From Azospirillum sp. B510 (GTDB lineage Bacteria; Pseudomonadota; Alphaproteobacteria; Azospirillales; Azospirillaceae), in assembly GCF_000010725.1 (NCBI RefSeq), contig NC_013854.1, forward strand, positions 2,323,001 to 2,387,000: 64,000 nucleotides of DNA, written 5' to 3'. The notes under the pieces are model-generated. The model did not search any database. It saw only the letters and a list, made by a program, of their open reading frames with translations, and was not told where the DNA came from. This document shows positions 54,756 through 64,000 of this stretch, in pieces. The position numbers and the translations under genes are program-made. Each line of letters starts with the position of its first letter. Positions within the stretch are counted from its first letter, which is position 1.

Positions 54756-56626
54756 ACGGTCCCGACCACGCCGGCCCCGCTGGCTACGGCCAGCCCGGCG
54801 CCAGCACCGGCAGCACCTATGTGCCGCCGCCGGCGCCGTCGCCCTTTCCCCCGCCGCCCCAGCAGCCGTCCGCCAAGCCGCGGACCTCGCTGGCGGTCGC
54901 GCTGGAACAGAGCCGTTACCGCCTGATGGTGACGGCCGCCGTGGTCACGACCGTCTTCACCGCCATCAGCGTCAAGCTGGCGATGGCGACGCTGCTGGCC
55001 GGCGGCGGCGGTGAAGCGCGCCAGCATGTGGCGCTGGAACTGGACAACACCCCCACCAACCGCGCCGACATCCTCGACCGCAACGGCAACCTGCTGGCGA
55101 CCTCCCTGGTCACCCAGTCGCTCTACGCCGATCCCAAGCTGGTGTCGCGCCCGGAAGAGGCGGCGCAGAAGCTGGTCAGCGCCCTGCCCGACCTGGATTA
55201 CAAGGATGTGCTGGGAAAGCTGAGCGGCGATCGCCGCTTCGTCTGGCTGAAGCGCAACCTGACGCCGAAGCAGCAGGCCGCCGTCCACCGGCTGGGGATT
55301 CCCGGCGTCTCCTTCGAGCGGGAGGAGCGCCGCTTCTACCCCGCCGGCCCGCTGACCGCCCACATCGTCGGCTTCACCGGCATCGACAACAACGGCCTTG
55401 CCGGCATGGAGCAGGGCTTCAACAAGCGGCTGACCGAGGAGCCCGGAACGCCGGTGCAGTTGTCGATCGACCTGCGCCTTCAGCATGTCCTGAAGAAGGA
55501 ACTGACCGCGACGGTGCAGGAATTCAGCGCCATCGGCGCCGCCGGCATCGTCTTCGACGTGCGCAACGGCGAAGTGCTGGCGATGGTGTCGCTGCCCGAT
55601 TTCGACCCGCAGGATCCGACCGGCCTGAACCCGGAGACGCTGTTCAACCGGGCGACGCTCGGCGTCTACGAAATGGGTTCCACCTTCAAGATCTTCAACT
55701 CCGCATTGGCCTTCGACAGCGGCAAGATCCGTGTGTCCGACATGTTCGACGCGGCCCACCCGGTGAAGATCGGCCGCTTCACCATCAACGACTATCACAA
55801 TCTGCATCGCGCGCTGACGGTGGCGGAGGTGTTCCAACACTCGTCCAACCTCGGCTCCGTCCGCATGATCCAGCTGATCGGCGTGGCGGCGCAGAAGGCC
55901 TTCATGACCAAGATGGGCTTCACCAGGCCCACTGGGCTGGAATTGCCGGAAAGCGGCTGGCCGCTGGTGCCCAACCCGTGGCGCGAGGTCAACAGCTACA
56001 CCATCTCCTTCGGCCATGGCATCTCGGTCAGCCCGATGCACACGGTCGCCGCCGCCGCGTCGGTCATCAATGGCGGCTTCTTCCACAAGCCGACCCTGCT
56101 GAAGCGCAAAGCAGGCGAGGAAATCCCGACGGAACAGGTGGTGTCGCGCCAGACCTCGGACATGATGCGGCGCATGTTCCGCTTCGTGGTCACCGACGGC
56201 ACCGGCAAGACCGCGGCCGTCAAGGGATATGTCGTCGGTGGCAAGACCGGCACCGCAGACAAGCAGAAGGGCAAGCATTACGAGAAGAACTCGCGCATGT
56301 CGTCGTTCCTGGGCGCCTTCCCGATGAATGATCCGCGCTACATCGTCTATGTGCTGGTCGATGAACCCAAGGGCATCGCCAGGACCGGCGGATTCGCCAC
56401 CGGCGGCACCGTCGGCGCCCCCACCGTCGGCCGCATCGTCAAACAGATCGGCCCCCTGCTGAATGTGCCGATCGTCGACGAGAACACGCCGGACATCCTG
56501 AACTCCACCTACCTCAACGCCGCCGGTTCCACCAACTGGCAGCAATCCCTTCCCTCCGTCACCGCCCCACTCCCGCAGAAGGGAAGCACCGTTGCGTCTT
56601 TCCCAACTCAGACCAAGCCGCGCTGA
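54752..56626 (+). CDS. ftsI: Septal transpeptidase FtsI (PBP3)
   Basis: 624 residues from ATG 54752 (overlap ATGA with ftsL). The first 55 residues are Pro-rich cytoplasmic, followed by the membrane helix (RLMVTAAVVTTVFTAISVKL at about 57-77). The dimerisation part contains NRADILDRNGNLLATSL. The transpeptidase has SxxK as STFK in VYEMGSTFKIFNS, SxN as SSN in VFQHSSNLGSVRMIQLIG, and KTG in GGKTGTADKQKG. It cross-links peptidoglycan at the division site with FtsW. The stop lies 35 bases into the next gene. Confidence 0.96.
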   Translation: MNGPDHAGPAGYGQPGASTGSTYVPPPAPSPFPPPPQQPSAKPRTSLAVALEQSRYRLMVTAAVVTTVFTAISVKLAMATLLAGGGGEARQHVALELDNTPTNRADILDRNGNLLATSLVTQSLYADPKLVSRPEEAAQKLVSALPDLDYKDVLGKLSGDRRFVWLKRNLTPKQQAAVHRLGIPGVSFEREERRFYPAGPLTAHIVGFTGIDNNGLAGMEQGFNKRLTEEPGTPVQLSIDLRLQHVLKKELTATVQEFSAIGAAGIVFDVRNGEVLAMVSLPDFDPQDPTGLNPETLFNRATLGVYEMGSTFKIFNSALAFDSGKIRVSDMFDAAHPVKIGRFTINDYHNLHRALTVAEVFQHSSNLGSVRMIQLIGVAAQKAFMTKMGFTRPTGLELPESGWPLVPNPWREVNSYTISFGHGISVSPMHTVAAAASVINGGFFHKPTLLKRKAGEEIPTEQVVSRQTSDMMRRMFRFVVTDGTGKTAAVKGYVVGGKTGTADKQKGKHYEKNSRMSSFLGAFPMNDPRYIVYVLVDEPKGIARTGGFATGGTVGAPTVGRIVKQIGPLLNVPIVDENTPDILNSTYLNAAGSTNWQQSLPSVTAPLPQKGSTVASFPTQTKPR

Positions 56627-58091
56627 GGCCGATCCGGGCGCAGCCGATCAGGCCCGGCCCGCCGGCGCCGATCCCGATATCGCCGGGCTGACCGCCGACA
56701 GCCGCGCGGTCAGGCCCGGCTTCGTCTTTGCCGCCCTGCCGGGCGTGAAGGCCGATGGCCGCGCCTTCATCGCCGACGCCCTCGCCAAGGGTGCCGTCGC
56801 CGTGCTGGCGCCCGAAGGCACCGAGTTGCCCGCCGGCTCCACCGCCCTGCTGCTGACCGACCCGCAGCCCCGCCTCGCCTTCGCGCGGATGGCCGCCGCC
56901 TTCCATGGCGGGCGCCAACCGGAGACGGTGGTGGCGGTGACCGGCACCAACGGCAAGACCTCCACCGTCCAGTTCGCCGCCCAGATCTGGGCGCGCATGG
57001 GCCTGCCCGCCGGCAGCCTCGGCACCCTGGGCCTGCTCGGCCCCGGCCTGCACGGCTATGGCGGGATGACGACTCCGGACCCGGTGTCGCTTCACCGCGA
57101 CCTCGCCGCCGCCAAGGACGCCGGCATCGACCATCTGGCGATGGAGGCGTCGAGCCACGGGCTGGAGCAGTTCCGGCTGGACGGTGTCGCGATCAAGGCC
57201 GCCGGCTTCACCAATCTCACCCTCGACCACCTCGACTATCACGGTACGATGGAAGCCTATCGCGACGCGAAGGCTCTACTCTTCCAGCGTGTACTCCCCG
57301 CAGGATGCATCGCCGTGCTGAATGCGGACAGTGATGACTTTCACTTTTTTGCCACAATTTGTGACGAACGTGGCCAGCGTGTCCTGTCCTATGGCTTGGC
57401 CGGCGCCGAGCTTCGGGTGACCGGGGTGGAGCCGCTGGCCCATGGGCAACGGCTTTCCCTGACGGTGCTTGGCCGCGATGTGACGGTCGACCTGCCGCTG
57501 GCGGGGCGTTTCCAGGCCTGGAACGTGCTCTGCGCGCTGGGTCTGGTCATCGGTTCCGGTGGCGACGCGACACGGGCGCTCGCCACCCTCCCCGCCCTGG
57601 AGGGCGTGCCGGGCCGGCTTCAGCATGTCGCCACCCACCCCAACGGGGCGACGGTCTATGTCGATTTCGCCCACACGCCCGACGCGCTGGAAACCGTGCT
57701 GCTGGCGTTGCGCTCGCACGCCGCGCGCGATCTGGTGACGGTGTTCGGCTGCGGCGGCGACCGCGACCGGACCAAGCGGCCGGTGATGGGGGCGCTGGCG
57801 GCCCGGCTGGCCGACCGCGCCATCGTCACCGACGACAACCCGCGGACCGAGGATCCCGCCTTCGTGCGGAGCGAGGTCCTGGCGGGCGCCACCGGGGAGC
57901 TGGCCGGACGGTTGGAGGAGATCGGCGACCGGGCCGAGGCGATCCGCACCGCGGTGCGGCGGCTTCAGCCCGGCGACGTGCTGGTCATCGCCGGCAAGGG
58001 GCACGAGCAGGGACAGACCATCGGCACCGAGGTGCGTCCGTTCGACGATGCGGACGAGGCCCGGAAAGCCGTAGCGGAGGTTGGAGCATGA
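56592..58091 (+). CDS. murE: UDP-MurNAc-tripeptide synthetase MurE
   Basis: 499 residues. The start is TTG 56592, giving RLSQLRPSRAEADP, the typical MurE N-terminal RLS/DLL type, and it overlaps ftsI by 35 bases. ATP loop VVAVTGTNGKTSTVQFAAQI, 'LAMEASSHGLEQFRLDG' and the DNPRTEDP motif, which fits addition of meso-diaminopimelate as expected for Gram-negative bacteria. It adds the third residue to UDP-MurNAc-L-Ala-D-Glu in the cytosol. Length normal. ATGA overlap with murF. Confidence 0.94.
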   Translation: MRLSQLRPSRAEADPGAADQARPAGADPDIAGLTADSRAVRPGFVFAALPGVKADGRAFIADALAKGAVAVLAPEGTELPAGSTALLLTDPQPRLAFARMAAAFHGGRQPETVVAVTGTNGKTSTVQFAAQIWARMGLPAGSLGTLGLLGPGLHGYGGMTTPDPVSLHRDLAAAKDAGIDHLAMEASSHGLEQFRLDGVAIKAAGFTNLTLDHLDYHGTMEAYRDAKALLFQRVLPAGCIAVLNADSDDFHFFATICDERGQRVLSYGLAGAELRVTGVEPLAHGQRLSLTVLGRDVTVDLPLAGRFQAWNVLCALGLVIGSGGDATRALATLPALEGVPGRLQHVATHPNGATVYVDFAHTPDALETVLLALRSHAARDLVTVFGCGGDRDRTKRPVMGALAARLADRAIVTDDNPRTEDPAFVRSEVLAGATGELAGRLEEIGDRAEAIRTAVRRLQPGDVLVIAGKGHEQGQTIGTEVRPFDDADEARKAVAEVGA

Positions 58092-59584
58092 GCGACAAGA
58101 CCGTCCTCTGGACCGCACGCGATGCGGCCGCCGCCACCGGCGGGCACCTGACCGGCCCGTCCGCCTGGGCCGCCACCGGCGTCGCCATCGACAGCCGCAA
58201 GGTGGCGCCGGGCGACCTGTTCGTCGCCATCCGCGGCCCGAATTTCGACGGGCATGCCTTCGTCGGCGCGGCGCTGGCCGCCGGAGCGGTCGCGGCGCTG
58301 GTCGATCATCCGCCGGACGGCCTGCCCGCCGACGCTCCGTTGCTGATCGCCCCGGTCGACCCGCTGGAGGCGATGGCGGCGATGGGCGTCGTGGCGCGGG
58401 CGAACTGCGGCGCCCGCATCATCGGCGTCACCGGATCGGTCGGCAAGACCGGCACCAAGGAGACGCTGCGTCATGTGCTGTCGGCGCAAGGCGCCACCTA
58501 CGCCACCGAAGGCAGCCTGAACAACCATTGGGGCGTGCCGCTGTCGCTGGCCCGCCTGCCGGCCGACAGCGCCTATGGCGTGTTCGAGCTGGGGATGAAC
58601 CATGCCGGCGAGATCGGCCCGCTGTCGCGGCAGGTCAAGCCGCATGTCGCCATCATCACCACGGTGGAGGCGGCGCATCTGGAATTCTTCTCCGGCGTCG
58701 AGGCCATCGCCGACGCCAAGGCCGAGATCTTCGAGGGGCTCGATCCCAACGGCGTCGCCGTGCTGAACCGCGACAACGGGCAATATGCCCGGTTGGCCGC
58801 CGCCGCGCGCCGCCATGGCCTGAGCCATGTCTGGGGCTTCGGCACCGACGAGAAGGCCGACGCCCGGCTGCTCGACTGCTCGCTGCACGCCACCTGCAGC
58901 GCGGTGACCGCGGTCATCCGCGGCGAGCGGCTGCAATATTGCCTGTCGCAGCCCGGCAGGCACTGGGTGATGAACAGCCTGTCGGTGCTGCTGGCGGTGA
59001 AGGCGCTGGGGGGTGACGTCGCCACCGCGGCGCGCGCCCTGTCCAGCCTGCCGTCGGTCAAGGGCCGCGGCACCCGCAGGCGCATTCAACTGCCGCAGGG
59101 CGCCTTCACCCTGATCGACGAGAGCTACAACGCCAGCCCGGCCGCCATGGCGGCGACGCTGGAGGTGCTGGGCAAGATCGACCCCGGCGCCGGCGGCCGG
59201 CGCGTCGCCGTGCTGGGCGACATGCGCGAGCTGGGCGACCGCGCCGACGCGCTGCACATCGCGCTGGCCGAGCCGCTGCGCGCCGCCCAGGTCGACACCG
59301 TCCATGCCTGCGGGCCGCATATGAGGGCGCTGTTCGACCGGCTGCCGGAGGCCATGCGCGGCGTCTGGACCGAGACCAGCGTGGAGCTGGCCCCCATCGT
59401 GGCCGCCGGCGTAAAAGGCGGCGACGTTATCATGGTCAAAGGGTCCTTGGGCAGTCGCACAGGTCTGATCGTCGATGCGCTCACCGCACTCGACAGCGGA
59501 CGCGAAAGCGAGGACAAAGCCGCCTCCCGAACCACCAACCAGCCACAGGCGGCCGCGCAGTCGGCGCATGTGCCGCGAGGCTGA
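58088..59584 (+). CDS. murF: UDP-MurNAc-tripeptide D-Ala-D-Ala ligase MurF
   Basis: 498 residues. The N-terminal part (GVAIDSRKVAPGDLFVAIRG) is the MurNAc-binding domain, the ATP loop reads IGVTGSVGKTGTKETLRHVL, and 'GVFELGMNHAGEIGPLSRQV' and 'LIDESYNASPAAMAATLEVL' are signature blocks of MurF. It joins D-Ala-D-Ala to the tripeptide. The final 35 residues are polar and probably disordered, longer than in most homologues. The start overlaps murE by four bases; mraY follows after nine bases. Confidence 0.95.
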   Translation: MSDKTVLWTARDAAAATGGHLTGPSAWAATGVAIDSRKVAPGDLFVAIRGPNFDGHAFVGAALAAGAVAALVDHPPDGLPADAPLLIAPVDPLEAMAAMGVVARANCGARIIGVTGSVGKTGTKETLRHVLSAQGATYATEGSLNNHWGVPLSLARLPADSAYGVFELGMNHAGEIGPLSRQVKPHVAIITTVEAAHLEFFSGVEAIADAKAEIFEGLDPNGVAVLNRDNGQYARLAAAARRHGLSHVWGFGTDEKADARLLDCSLHATCSAVTAVIRGERLQYCLSQPGRHWVMNSLSVLLAVKALGGDVATAARALSSLPSVKGRGTRRRIQLPQGAFTLIDESYNASPAAMAATLEVLGKIDPGAGGRRVAVLGDMRELGDRADALHIALAEPLRAAQVDTVHACGPHMRALFDRLPEAMRGVWTETSVELAPIVAAGVKGGDVIMVKGSLGSRTGLIVDALTALDSGRESEDKAASRTTNQPQAAAQSAHVPRG

Positions 59585-59593
59585 CGGACCCAA

Positions 59594-60679
59594 ATGCTCT
59601 ACAATCTCCTCTTCGGTCTGGCGGACATCTTCTCGCCCTTCAACCTGTTCCGGTACCTGACCTTCCGGACCGGCGGCGCCGTCATCACGTCGCTGATCAT
59701 CAGCTTCGTCTTCTTTCCCCGTCTGATCGCCTGGCTGAAGCACAAGCAGGGCGAGGGTCAGCCCATCCGCGCCGACGGCCCGGAAAGCCATTTCAAGAAG
59801 AAGGGCACGCCCACCATGGGCGGCCTGATGATCCTGATCGCCATGACGGTCAGCACCATCCTGTGGGCCGACGTCACCAACGCCTATATCTGGATCGTCC
59901 TGCTGGTGACCATCGGCTATGGGCTGATCGGCTTCGGCGACGATTACCTGAAGCTGACCAAGCGCAACACCAAGGGGCTGTCGGGCCGCTTCCGCCTGGG
60001 CTGGGAGATCGCCATCGGCCTGACCGCCTCCGCGCTCATCATGTGGGTGTCGGCGCCGCCGCTGTCGGGCGGCGTGGCGGTTCCCTTCGTCAAGGATTTC
60101 CTGATCCAGCTGTCCTGGTTCTTCGTTCCCTTCGGCGCCTTCATCATGGTCGGCGCCTCGAACTCGGTGAACCTGACCGACGGGCTGGACGGGCTGGCCA
60201 TCGTGCCGACGATGATCGCCGCCGGCTGCTTCGGCCTGATCTCCTACCTGTCGGGCAACGCGATCTTCGCCAACTACCTTCAGATCCACCATGTGCCGGG
60301 ATCCGGCGAGCTGGCGGTGTTCTGCGGCGCGCTGGTCGGCGCCGGGCTGGGCTTCCTCTGGTACAACGCGCCGCCCGCCATGGTCTTCATGGGCGATACC
60401 GGCTCGCTGTCGCTGGGCGGCGCGCTGGGCGCCGTCAGCGTGGTCACCAAGCACGAGATCGTGCTGGCGATCATCGGCGGCCTGTTCGTGCTGGAGACGG
60501 TGTCGGTGATCGTGCAGGTCGCCTCCTTCAAGCTGACCGGCAAGCGGGTCTTCCGCATGGCGCCGCTGCACCATCATTTCGAGAAGAAGGGCTGGGCCGA
60601 ACCGACGGTGGTGATCCGCTTCTGGATCATCGCCTCGATCCTGGCGCTGGTCGGCCTGTCCACGCTGAAGCTGCGCTGA
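59594..60679 (+). CDS. mraY: Phospho-MurNAc-pentapeptide translocase MraY
   Basis: 361 residues with ten membrane helices. It shows [20 protein letters not shown], the Asp-rich [39 protein letters not shown] with the catalytic Asp region, and [19 protein letters not shown] near the end, all MraY hallmarks. It makes lipid I from UDP-MurNAc-pentapeptide and undecaprenyl phosphate. Length normal. A ribosome binding site is weak (ACGGACCCAA), so coupling to murF is likely. Confidence 0.97.
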   Translation: MLYNLLFGLADIFSPFNLFRYLTFRTGGAVITSLIISFVFFPRLIAWLKHKQGEGQPIRADGPESHFKKKGTPTMGGLMILIAMTVSTILWADVTNAYIWIVLLVTIGYGLIGFGDDYLKLTKRNTKGLSGRFRLGWEIAIGLTASALIMWVSAPPLSGGVAVPFVKDFLIQLSWFFVPFGAFIMVGASNSVNLTDGLDGLAIVPTMIAAGCFGLISYLSGNAIFANYLQIHHVPGSGELAVFCGALVGAGLGFLWYNAPPAMVFMGDTGSLSLGGALGAVSVVTKHEIVLAIIGGLFVLETVSVIVQVASFKLTGKRVFRMAPLHHHFEKKGWAEPTVVIRFWIIASILALVGLSTLKLR

Positions 60680-60692
60680 GGGGGGACCGGCG

Positions 60693-62114
60693 ATGATCGA
60701 CCTGTTCTACATGCGGGAACTGCCGGTGGCGGTGATGGGGCTGGGCAAGTCCGGCCTCGCCACCGCCCGCGCGCTGCGCGACAGCGGGGCCGAGGTCCGG
60801 GTGTGGGACGACAACCCCGCCTCCCGCGCCGCGGCGGAGGCCGAGGGCTTTTCCGTGGTCGATCTCGCCACCGCCGACCTGTCGGACCTGACCACCATCG
60901 TCTGGTCGCCCGGCATTCCCCATACCTTCCCCAAGCCGCACCCGGTGGCCGAGCGCGCCCGCGCGCTGGGGATCGAGCTGATATGCGACATCGAGCTGCT
61001 GGGCCGGGCGGAGCGCGACTGCGCCTTCATCGGCATCACCGGCACCAACGGCAAATCGACCACCACCACCCTGATCGGCCATATCCTGGCCGCCGCCGGG
61101 CGCAAGGCCGCGGTGGGCGGCAATCTCGGCACGCCGGTGCTGACCTTCGACCCGATCGGCGCCGGCAACGCTTGCGTCCTGGAGATGTCGAGCTATCAGC
61201 TGGAGCTGACCCACTCCATCACCTTCGACATCGCGGTGCTGCTGAACATCACGCCCGACCATCTCGCCCGCCATGGCGGGATGGACGGCTACATCGCCGC
61301 CAAGACGCTGATCTTCCACCGCCAGACCCGGCCGCGCACCGCGGTGATCGGCGTGGATGACGAGCATTGCCGCAAAATCCACGCCGGCCTCGTGGCCGCC
61401 GGCGACCAGCGCATCTGGCCGGTCTCCGCCCACGGGCCGGTGGCGGGCGGCGTCTATGCCGCCGACGGCTGGCTGGTCGACGACACCGAGGGCGAGGCGG
61501 TGCGCGTGGTGGAGCTGTCCACCCTGCCCACCCTGCTGGGCGCCCACAATTGGCAGAACGCCGCCGCCGCCTTCGCCGCCTGCAAGGCCGCCGGCATTCC
61601 GGCACCGGCCATCGTCGCGGCGATGGCGAGCTTCCCCGGCCTCGCCCACCGCCAGCAGTTGGTGGGAACGCTGGACGGCGTGCGCTTCGTCAACGACAGC
61701 AAGGCGACCAACGCCGACGCCACGGAGAAGGCGCTGGCGACCTTCGACCCGATCTACTGGATCCTCGGCGGACAGGCCAAGGACACCGGGCTGAACGGGC
61801 TGGAGCCTTACATGGGCCGGGTGCGCCACGCCTTCCTGATCGGCGAGGCGCAGGAGCAATTCGCCGCATGGCTCGACACGCAATCCGTTGCTTATACGCG
61901 CTGCGGAACGTTAGATATCGCAACCGCGAAGGCGGCGGAGATGGCGGTGGCGGAGCGGCTGACGGACGCCTGCGTGCTGTTGTCCCCAGCTTGCGCGTCG
62001 TGGGACCAGTTCGCCAATTTCGAGAAGCGCGGCGAGGCTTTCGCGGCCTGCGTCGTGTCCATCATCGGTGAGCATCGGCACACCGGGACCGGCAGCAGCG
62101 GAGGCGTTGCATGA
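60693..62114 (+). CDS. murD: UDP-MurNAc-L-Ala-D-Glu ligase MurD
   Basis: 473 residues. GAGGGGGG precedes ATG 60693. N-terminal Rossmann domain (LPVAVMGLGKSGLATARALR), ATP loop GITGTNGKSTTTTLIGHILA, GGNLGTPVLTFDPIGAGNAC, LEMSSYQLELTHSITFDIAV, and the C-terminal FVNDSKATNADATEKALATF and LSPACASWDQFANFEKRGEA blocks are characteristic. It adds D-glutamate to UDP-MurNAc-L-Ala. The last 20 residues are Gly/Ser/Thr-rich. Its end overlaps ftsW by four bases. Confidence 0.96.
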   Translation: MIDLFYMRELPVAVMGLGKSGLATARALRDSGAEVRVWDDNPASRAAAEAEGFSVVDLATADLSDLTTIVWSPGIPHTFPKPHPVAERARALGIELICDIELLGRAERDCAFIGITGTNGKSTTTTLIGHILAAAGRKAAVGGNLGTPVLTFDPIGAGNACVLEMSSYQLELTHSITFDIAVLLNITPDHLARHGGMDGYIAAKTLIFHRQTRPRTAVIGVDDEHCRKIHAGLVAAGDQRIWPVSAHGPVAGGVYAADGWLVDDTEGEAVRVVELSTLPTLLGAHNWQNAAAAFAACKAAGIPAPAIVAAMASFPGLAHRQQLVGTLDGVRFVNDSKATNADATEKALATFDPIYWILGGQAKDTGLNGLEPYMGRVRHAFLIGEAQEQFAAWLDTQSVAYTRCGTLDIATAKAAEMAVAERLTDACVLLSPACASWDQFANFEKRGEAFAACVVSIIGEHRHTGTGSSGGVA

Positions 62115-63232
62115 TCACCTTCGACCGCACCGACCAGTCGATCTTCGGCCGCTGGTGGTGGACCGTCGACCGCTGGCAGCTCGGCGCCGTCGCCCTGCTG
62201 ATGTTCCTCGGCACCGTCCTGATCACCGCGGCCAGCCCGCCGGTGGCGGAGCGCATCGGCATCCAGGACACCTTCTATTTCGTCGAACGCCACGTGATGA
62301 TGCTGATCCCGGCGATCATCATCATGGTCGGCGTCTCGCTGCTCAGCCCGCGCGGGGTGCGGCGGGTGGCGCTCGGTGTTTTCCTGATCGCGCTTGTGCT
62401 GGTCTACGCCACCCTGGTCGTGGGCGTGGAGATCAAGGGCGCGCGCCGCTGGATCCATGTGCCCGGCCTGTCGATCCAGCCATCGGAATTCATCAAGCCG
62501 GCCTTCGCCGTGGTCGCCGCCTGGCTGTTCTCGCTGTCGCGCACCAATCCGGGCTTCCCCGGCGCCCTGGTGTCGATGGTTCTCTATGGCGTCACCATGG
62601 CCGGCCTGATCCTGCAACCCGACCTCGGCATGACCTTCGTCGTCTCCGCCGTCTGGTTCACCCAGTTCTTCCTGGCCGGGCTGAATCTGGTGCTGGTGAT
62701 GGGGCTCGGCGGGCTGGGGGTGGTCGGTCTCATCGGCGCCTATTACACGCTGCCGCACGTCACCAGCCGCATCAACCGCTTCCTCGATCCGCATGCCGGC
62801 GACAATTATCAGGTCAACCGCTCGCTGGAGGCCTTCGCCAACGGCGGGCTGATGGGCACCGGCCCCGGCCAGGGCACGGTGAAGTTCTATCTGCCCGACA
62901 GCCATGCCGACTTCATCTTCGCCGTCGCCGGGGAGGAGCTGGGCCTGATCTTCTGCCTTGGGTTGGTCGTGCTGTTCGCCTTTGTCGTCCTGCGCGGGTT
63001 CGCTCGTGTCTTCAATGACAATAATTATTTCGTTTTGCTGGCCGCCGCTGGTCTTCTGATCCAGTTCGGGCTTCAGGCGGCGATCAACATGGGTTCCTCC
63101 TTGCATCTTATGCCGACCAAGGGCATGACCCTGCCGTTCATCTCATACGGCGGCTCCTCGCTGCTGGCACTCGGGTTCGGCATGGGTATGGTTCTGGCTT
63201 TGACACGCAAACGCTTCGGCCCTTCGGAATGA
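62111..63232 (+). CDS. ftsW: Septal peptidoglycan polymerase FtsW (SEDS)
   Basis: 373 residues with ten membrane helices. SEDS motifs: 'IKGARRWIHVPGLSIQPSEF', 'KPAFAVVAAWLFSL', LQPDLGMTFVVSAVWFTQFF with the conserved Asp, PHVTSRINRFLDP, QVNRSLEAFANGGLMGTGPG, and C-terminal MGSSLHLMPTKGMTLPFISY with GGSSLLALG. It polymerises glycan strands from lipid II, together with FtsI. Length is typical for the family (370-410). ATGA overlap with murD. Confidence 0.96.
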   Translation: MITFDRTDQSIFGRWWWTVDRWQLGAVALLMFLGTVLITAASPPVAERIGIQDTFYFVERHVMMLIPAIIIMVGVSLLSPRGVRRVALGVFLIALVLVYATLVVGVEIKGARRWIHVPGLSIQPSEFIKPAFAVVAAWLFSLSRTNPGFPGALVSMVLYGVTMAGLILQPDLGMTFVVSAVWFTQFFLAGLNLVLVMGLGGLGVVGLIGAYYTLPHVTSRINRFLDPHAGDNYQVNRSLEAFANGGLMGTGPGQGTVKFYLPDSHADFIFAVAGEELGLIFCLGLVVLFAFVVLRGFARVFNDNNYFVLLAAAGLLIQFGLQAAINMGSSLHLMPTKGMTLPFISYGGSSLLALGFGMGMVLALTRKRFGPSE

Positions 63233-63246
63233 GGAGGCCGACGGAC

Positions 63247-64000
63247 TTGAACGCGACGGATTTGGACGCGCGCGCCCACAGGGTGATCGTTCTGGCCGCT
63301 GGCGGCACCGGCGGGCACATGTTCCCGGCCGAGGCGCTGGCGCGCGAGCTGCTGGCGCGCGGCCGCGCCGTGACGCTGGTCACCGACAAGCGCGGCCACG
63401 CCTTCGGCGACTCCCTGCCGGAGGTGCCGGTCCACCGCATCCGCGCCGCCTCCCCCGGCGCCGGCATCGCCGGCAAGTTGAAGGCCGCCTTGCAGATGGG
63501 CCTCGGCCTGCTGGAGGCGCGTTCCCTGATGCGCCGGCTGACCCCCGCCGCCGTGGTCGGCTTCGGCGGCTATCCGTCCGTCCCCACCGTCTATGCCGCG
63601 ATCCAGTCGAAGCTGCCGGCGCTGCTGCACGAACAGAACGCCGTGCTGGGCCGCGCCAACCGGATGCTGATCGCCGGAAGCAGCCGCCTCGCCGTCGCCT
63701 TCCCCGCCATCGAGAAGCTGGGCGAGGCGCAGCGCGCCAAGATCGTCCGCACCGGCAACCCGGTCCGCCCGGCGGTCGCCGCCCGCCGCCTCACCCCCTA
63801 TGAGGCGCCGCAGCCCGGTGGTGCCATCCGCCTGCTGGTGATGGGCGGCAGCCAGGGCGCCCGAATCTTCTCCGAGGTGATCCCCGCGGCGCTGGCGTTG
63901 TTGCCCGAGGCGACGCGCGCCCGCATCCATCTGGCCCAGCAATGCCGCCCGGAGGATCTGGAGGCCGCCCGCGACGCGCTGGAGCCGCTCGGCCTCGCCC
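63247..64000 (+). CDS. murG: Lipid II synthase MurG (cut by window edge)
   Basis: The start is uncertain: TTG 63247 has GAGGAGG nine bases before it, ATG 63229 in the same frame overlaps ftsW's stop (ATGA) but lacks a ribosome binding site; TTG is preferred. The N-terminal glycine loop VIVLAAGGTGGHMFPAEALA, 'VVGFGGYPSVPTVYAAIQSK', 'LLHEQNAVLGRANRMLIAG' and LLVMGGSQGARIFSEVIPAA are MurG blocks. The frame is open to the last base. It adds GlcNAc to lipid I on the inner membrane face. Last gene of the cluster in view. Confidence 0.94.
   Translation, partial: MNATDLDARAHRVIVLAAGGTGGHMFPAEALARELLARGRAVTLVTDKRGHAFGDSLPEVPVHRIRAASPGAGIAGKLKAALQMGLGLLEARSLMRRLTPAAVVGFGGYPSVPTVYAAIQSKLPALLHEQNAVLGRANRMLIAGSSRLAVAFPAIEKLGEAQRAKIVRTGNPVRPAVAARRLTPYEAPQPGGAIRLLVMGGSQGARIFSEVIPAALALLPEATRARIHLAQQCRPEDLEAARDALEPLGLA

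Overview
The window is high-GC DNA from an alphaproteobacterium, most probably a Rhodospirillales member close to Azospirillum. This rests on codon use, an alphaproteobacterial-type dcw cluster (mraZ-rsmH-ftsL-ftsI-murE-murF-mraY-murD-ftsW-murG) with a long FtsL and Pro-rich FtsI, and a class A RNase P RNA beside it. The genus is an inference.

Positions 1 to about 33.9 kb are a prophage cut by the left edge. The head module comes first: portal C-terminus, ClpP-like prohead protease, HK97-type capsid, connector and joining proteins. The tail module follows: terminator-like protein, tail tube, an assembly-chaperone pair joined by a -1 frameshift at GGGAAAC, a 2,884-residue tape measure protein with a lytic transglycosylase domain, two baseplate-type proteins and a LamG-rich tail fibre. 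An endolysin and a 3-TM holin form the lysis module. Hairpins, several ending in a T-tract, sit just ahead of ribosome binding sites through this late operon, and an AT-rich reverse-strand gene (a moron) interrupts it ahead of the tape measure gene.

Between about 26.0 and 33.7 kb lies an accessory zone: a ribbon-helix-helix regulator behind a perfect palindrome, a YgjV-like membrane protein, a GNAT-like protein, a reverse-strand pair (one PAS-like), a periplasmic amino-acid-binding protein with no transporter, a divergent HTH regulator, a regulatory non-coding stretch, and six small or unrecognised genes. A strong terminator at 33.9 kb marks the probable end of phage transcription. No integrase or att site is visible.

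Positions 34.0 to 51.3 kb are ordinary chromosome: a reverse-strand operon (APC permease, small membrane protein, nitrilase, TetR) with a palindromic operator ahead of it, a REC-GGDEF diguanylate cyclase, an AcoR-type sigma-54 activator, an ATP-dependent 5-oxoprolinase/hydantoinase fusion, a GNAT acetyltransferase, a TerB-DnaJ protein, a lipoprotein-like membrane protein, an ABC-F ATPase, an EamA exporter and a peptidoglycan amidase.

The stretch from 51.3 kb to the end holds rnpB, then 726 bases without a gene, then the dcw cluster. The gap carries two perfect and two near-perfect DnaA boxes, GANTC sites, and CCCA repeats at exact 10-bp spacing that fit MraZ boxes over a candidate promoter. 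The dcw genes overlap or nearly touch and probably form one transcription unit for peptidoglycan precursor synthesis and septation.
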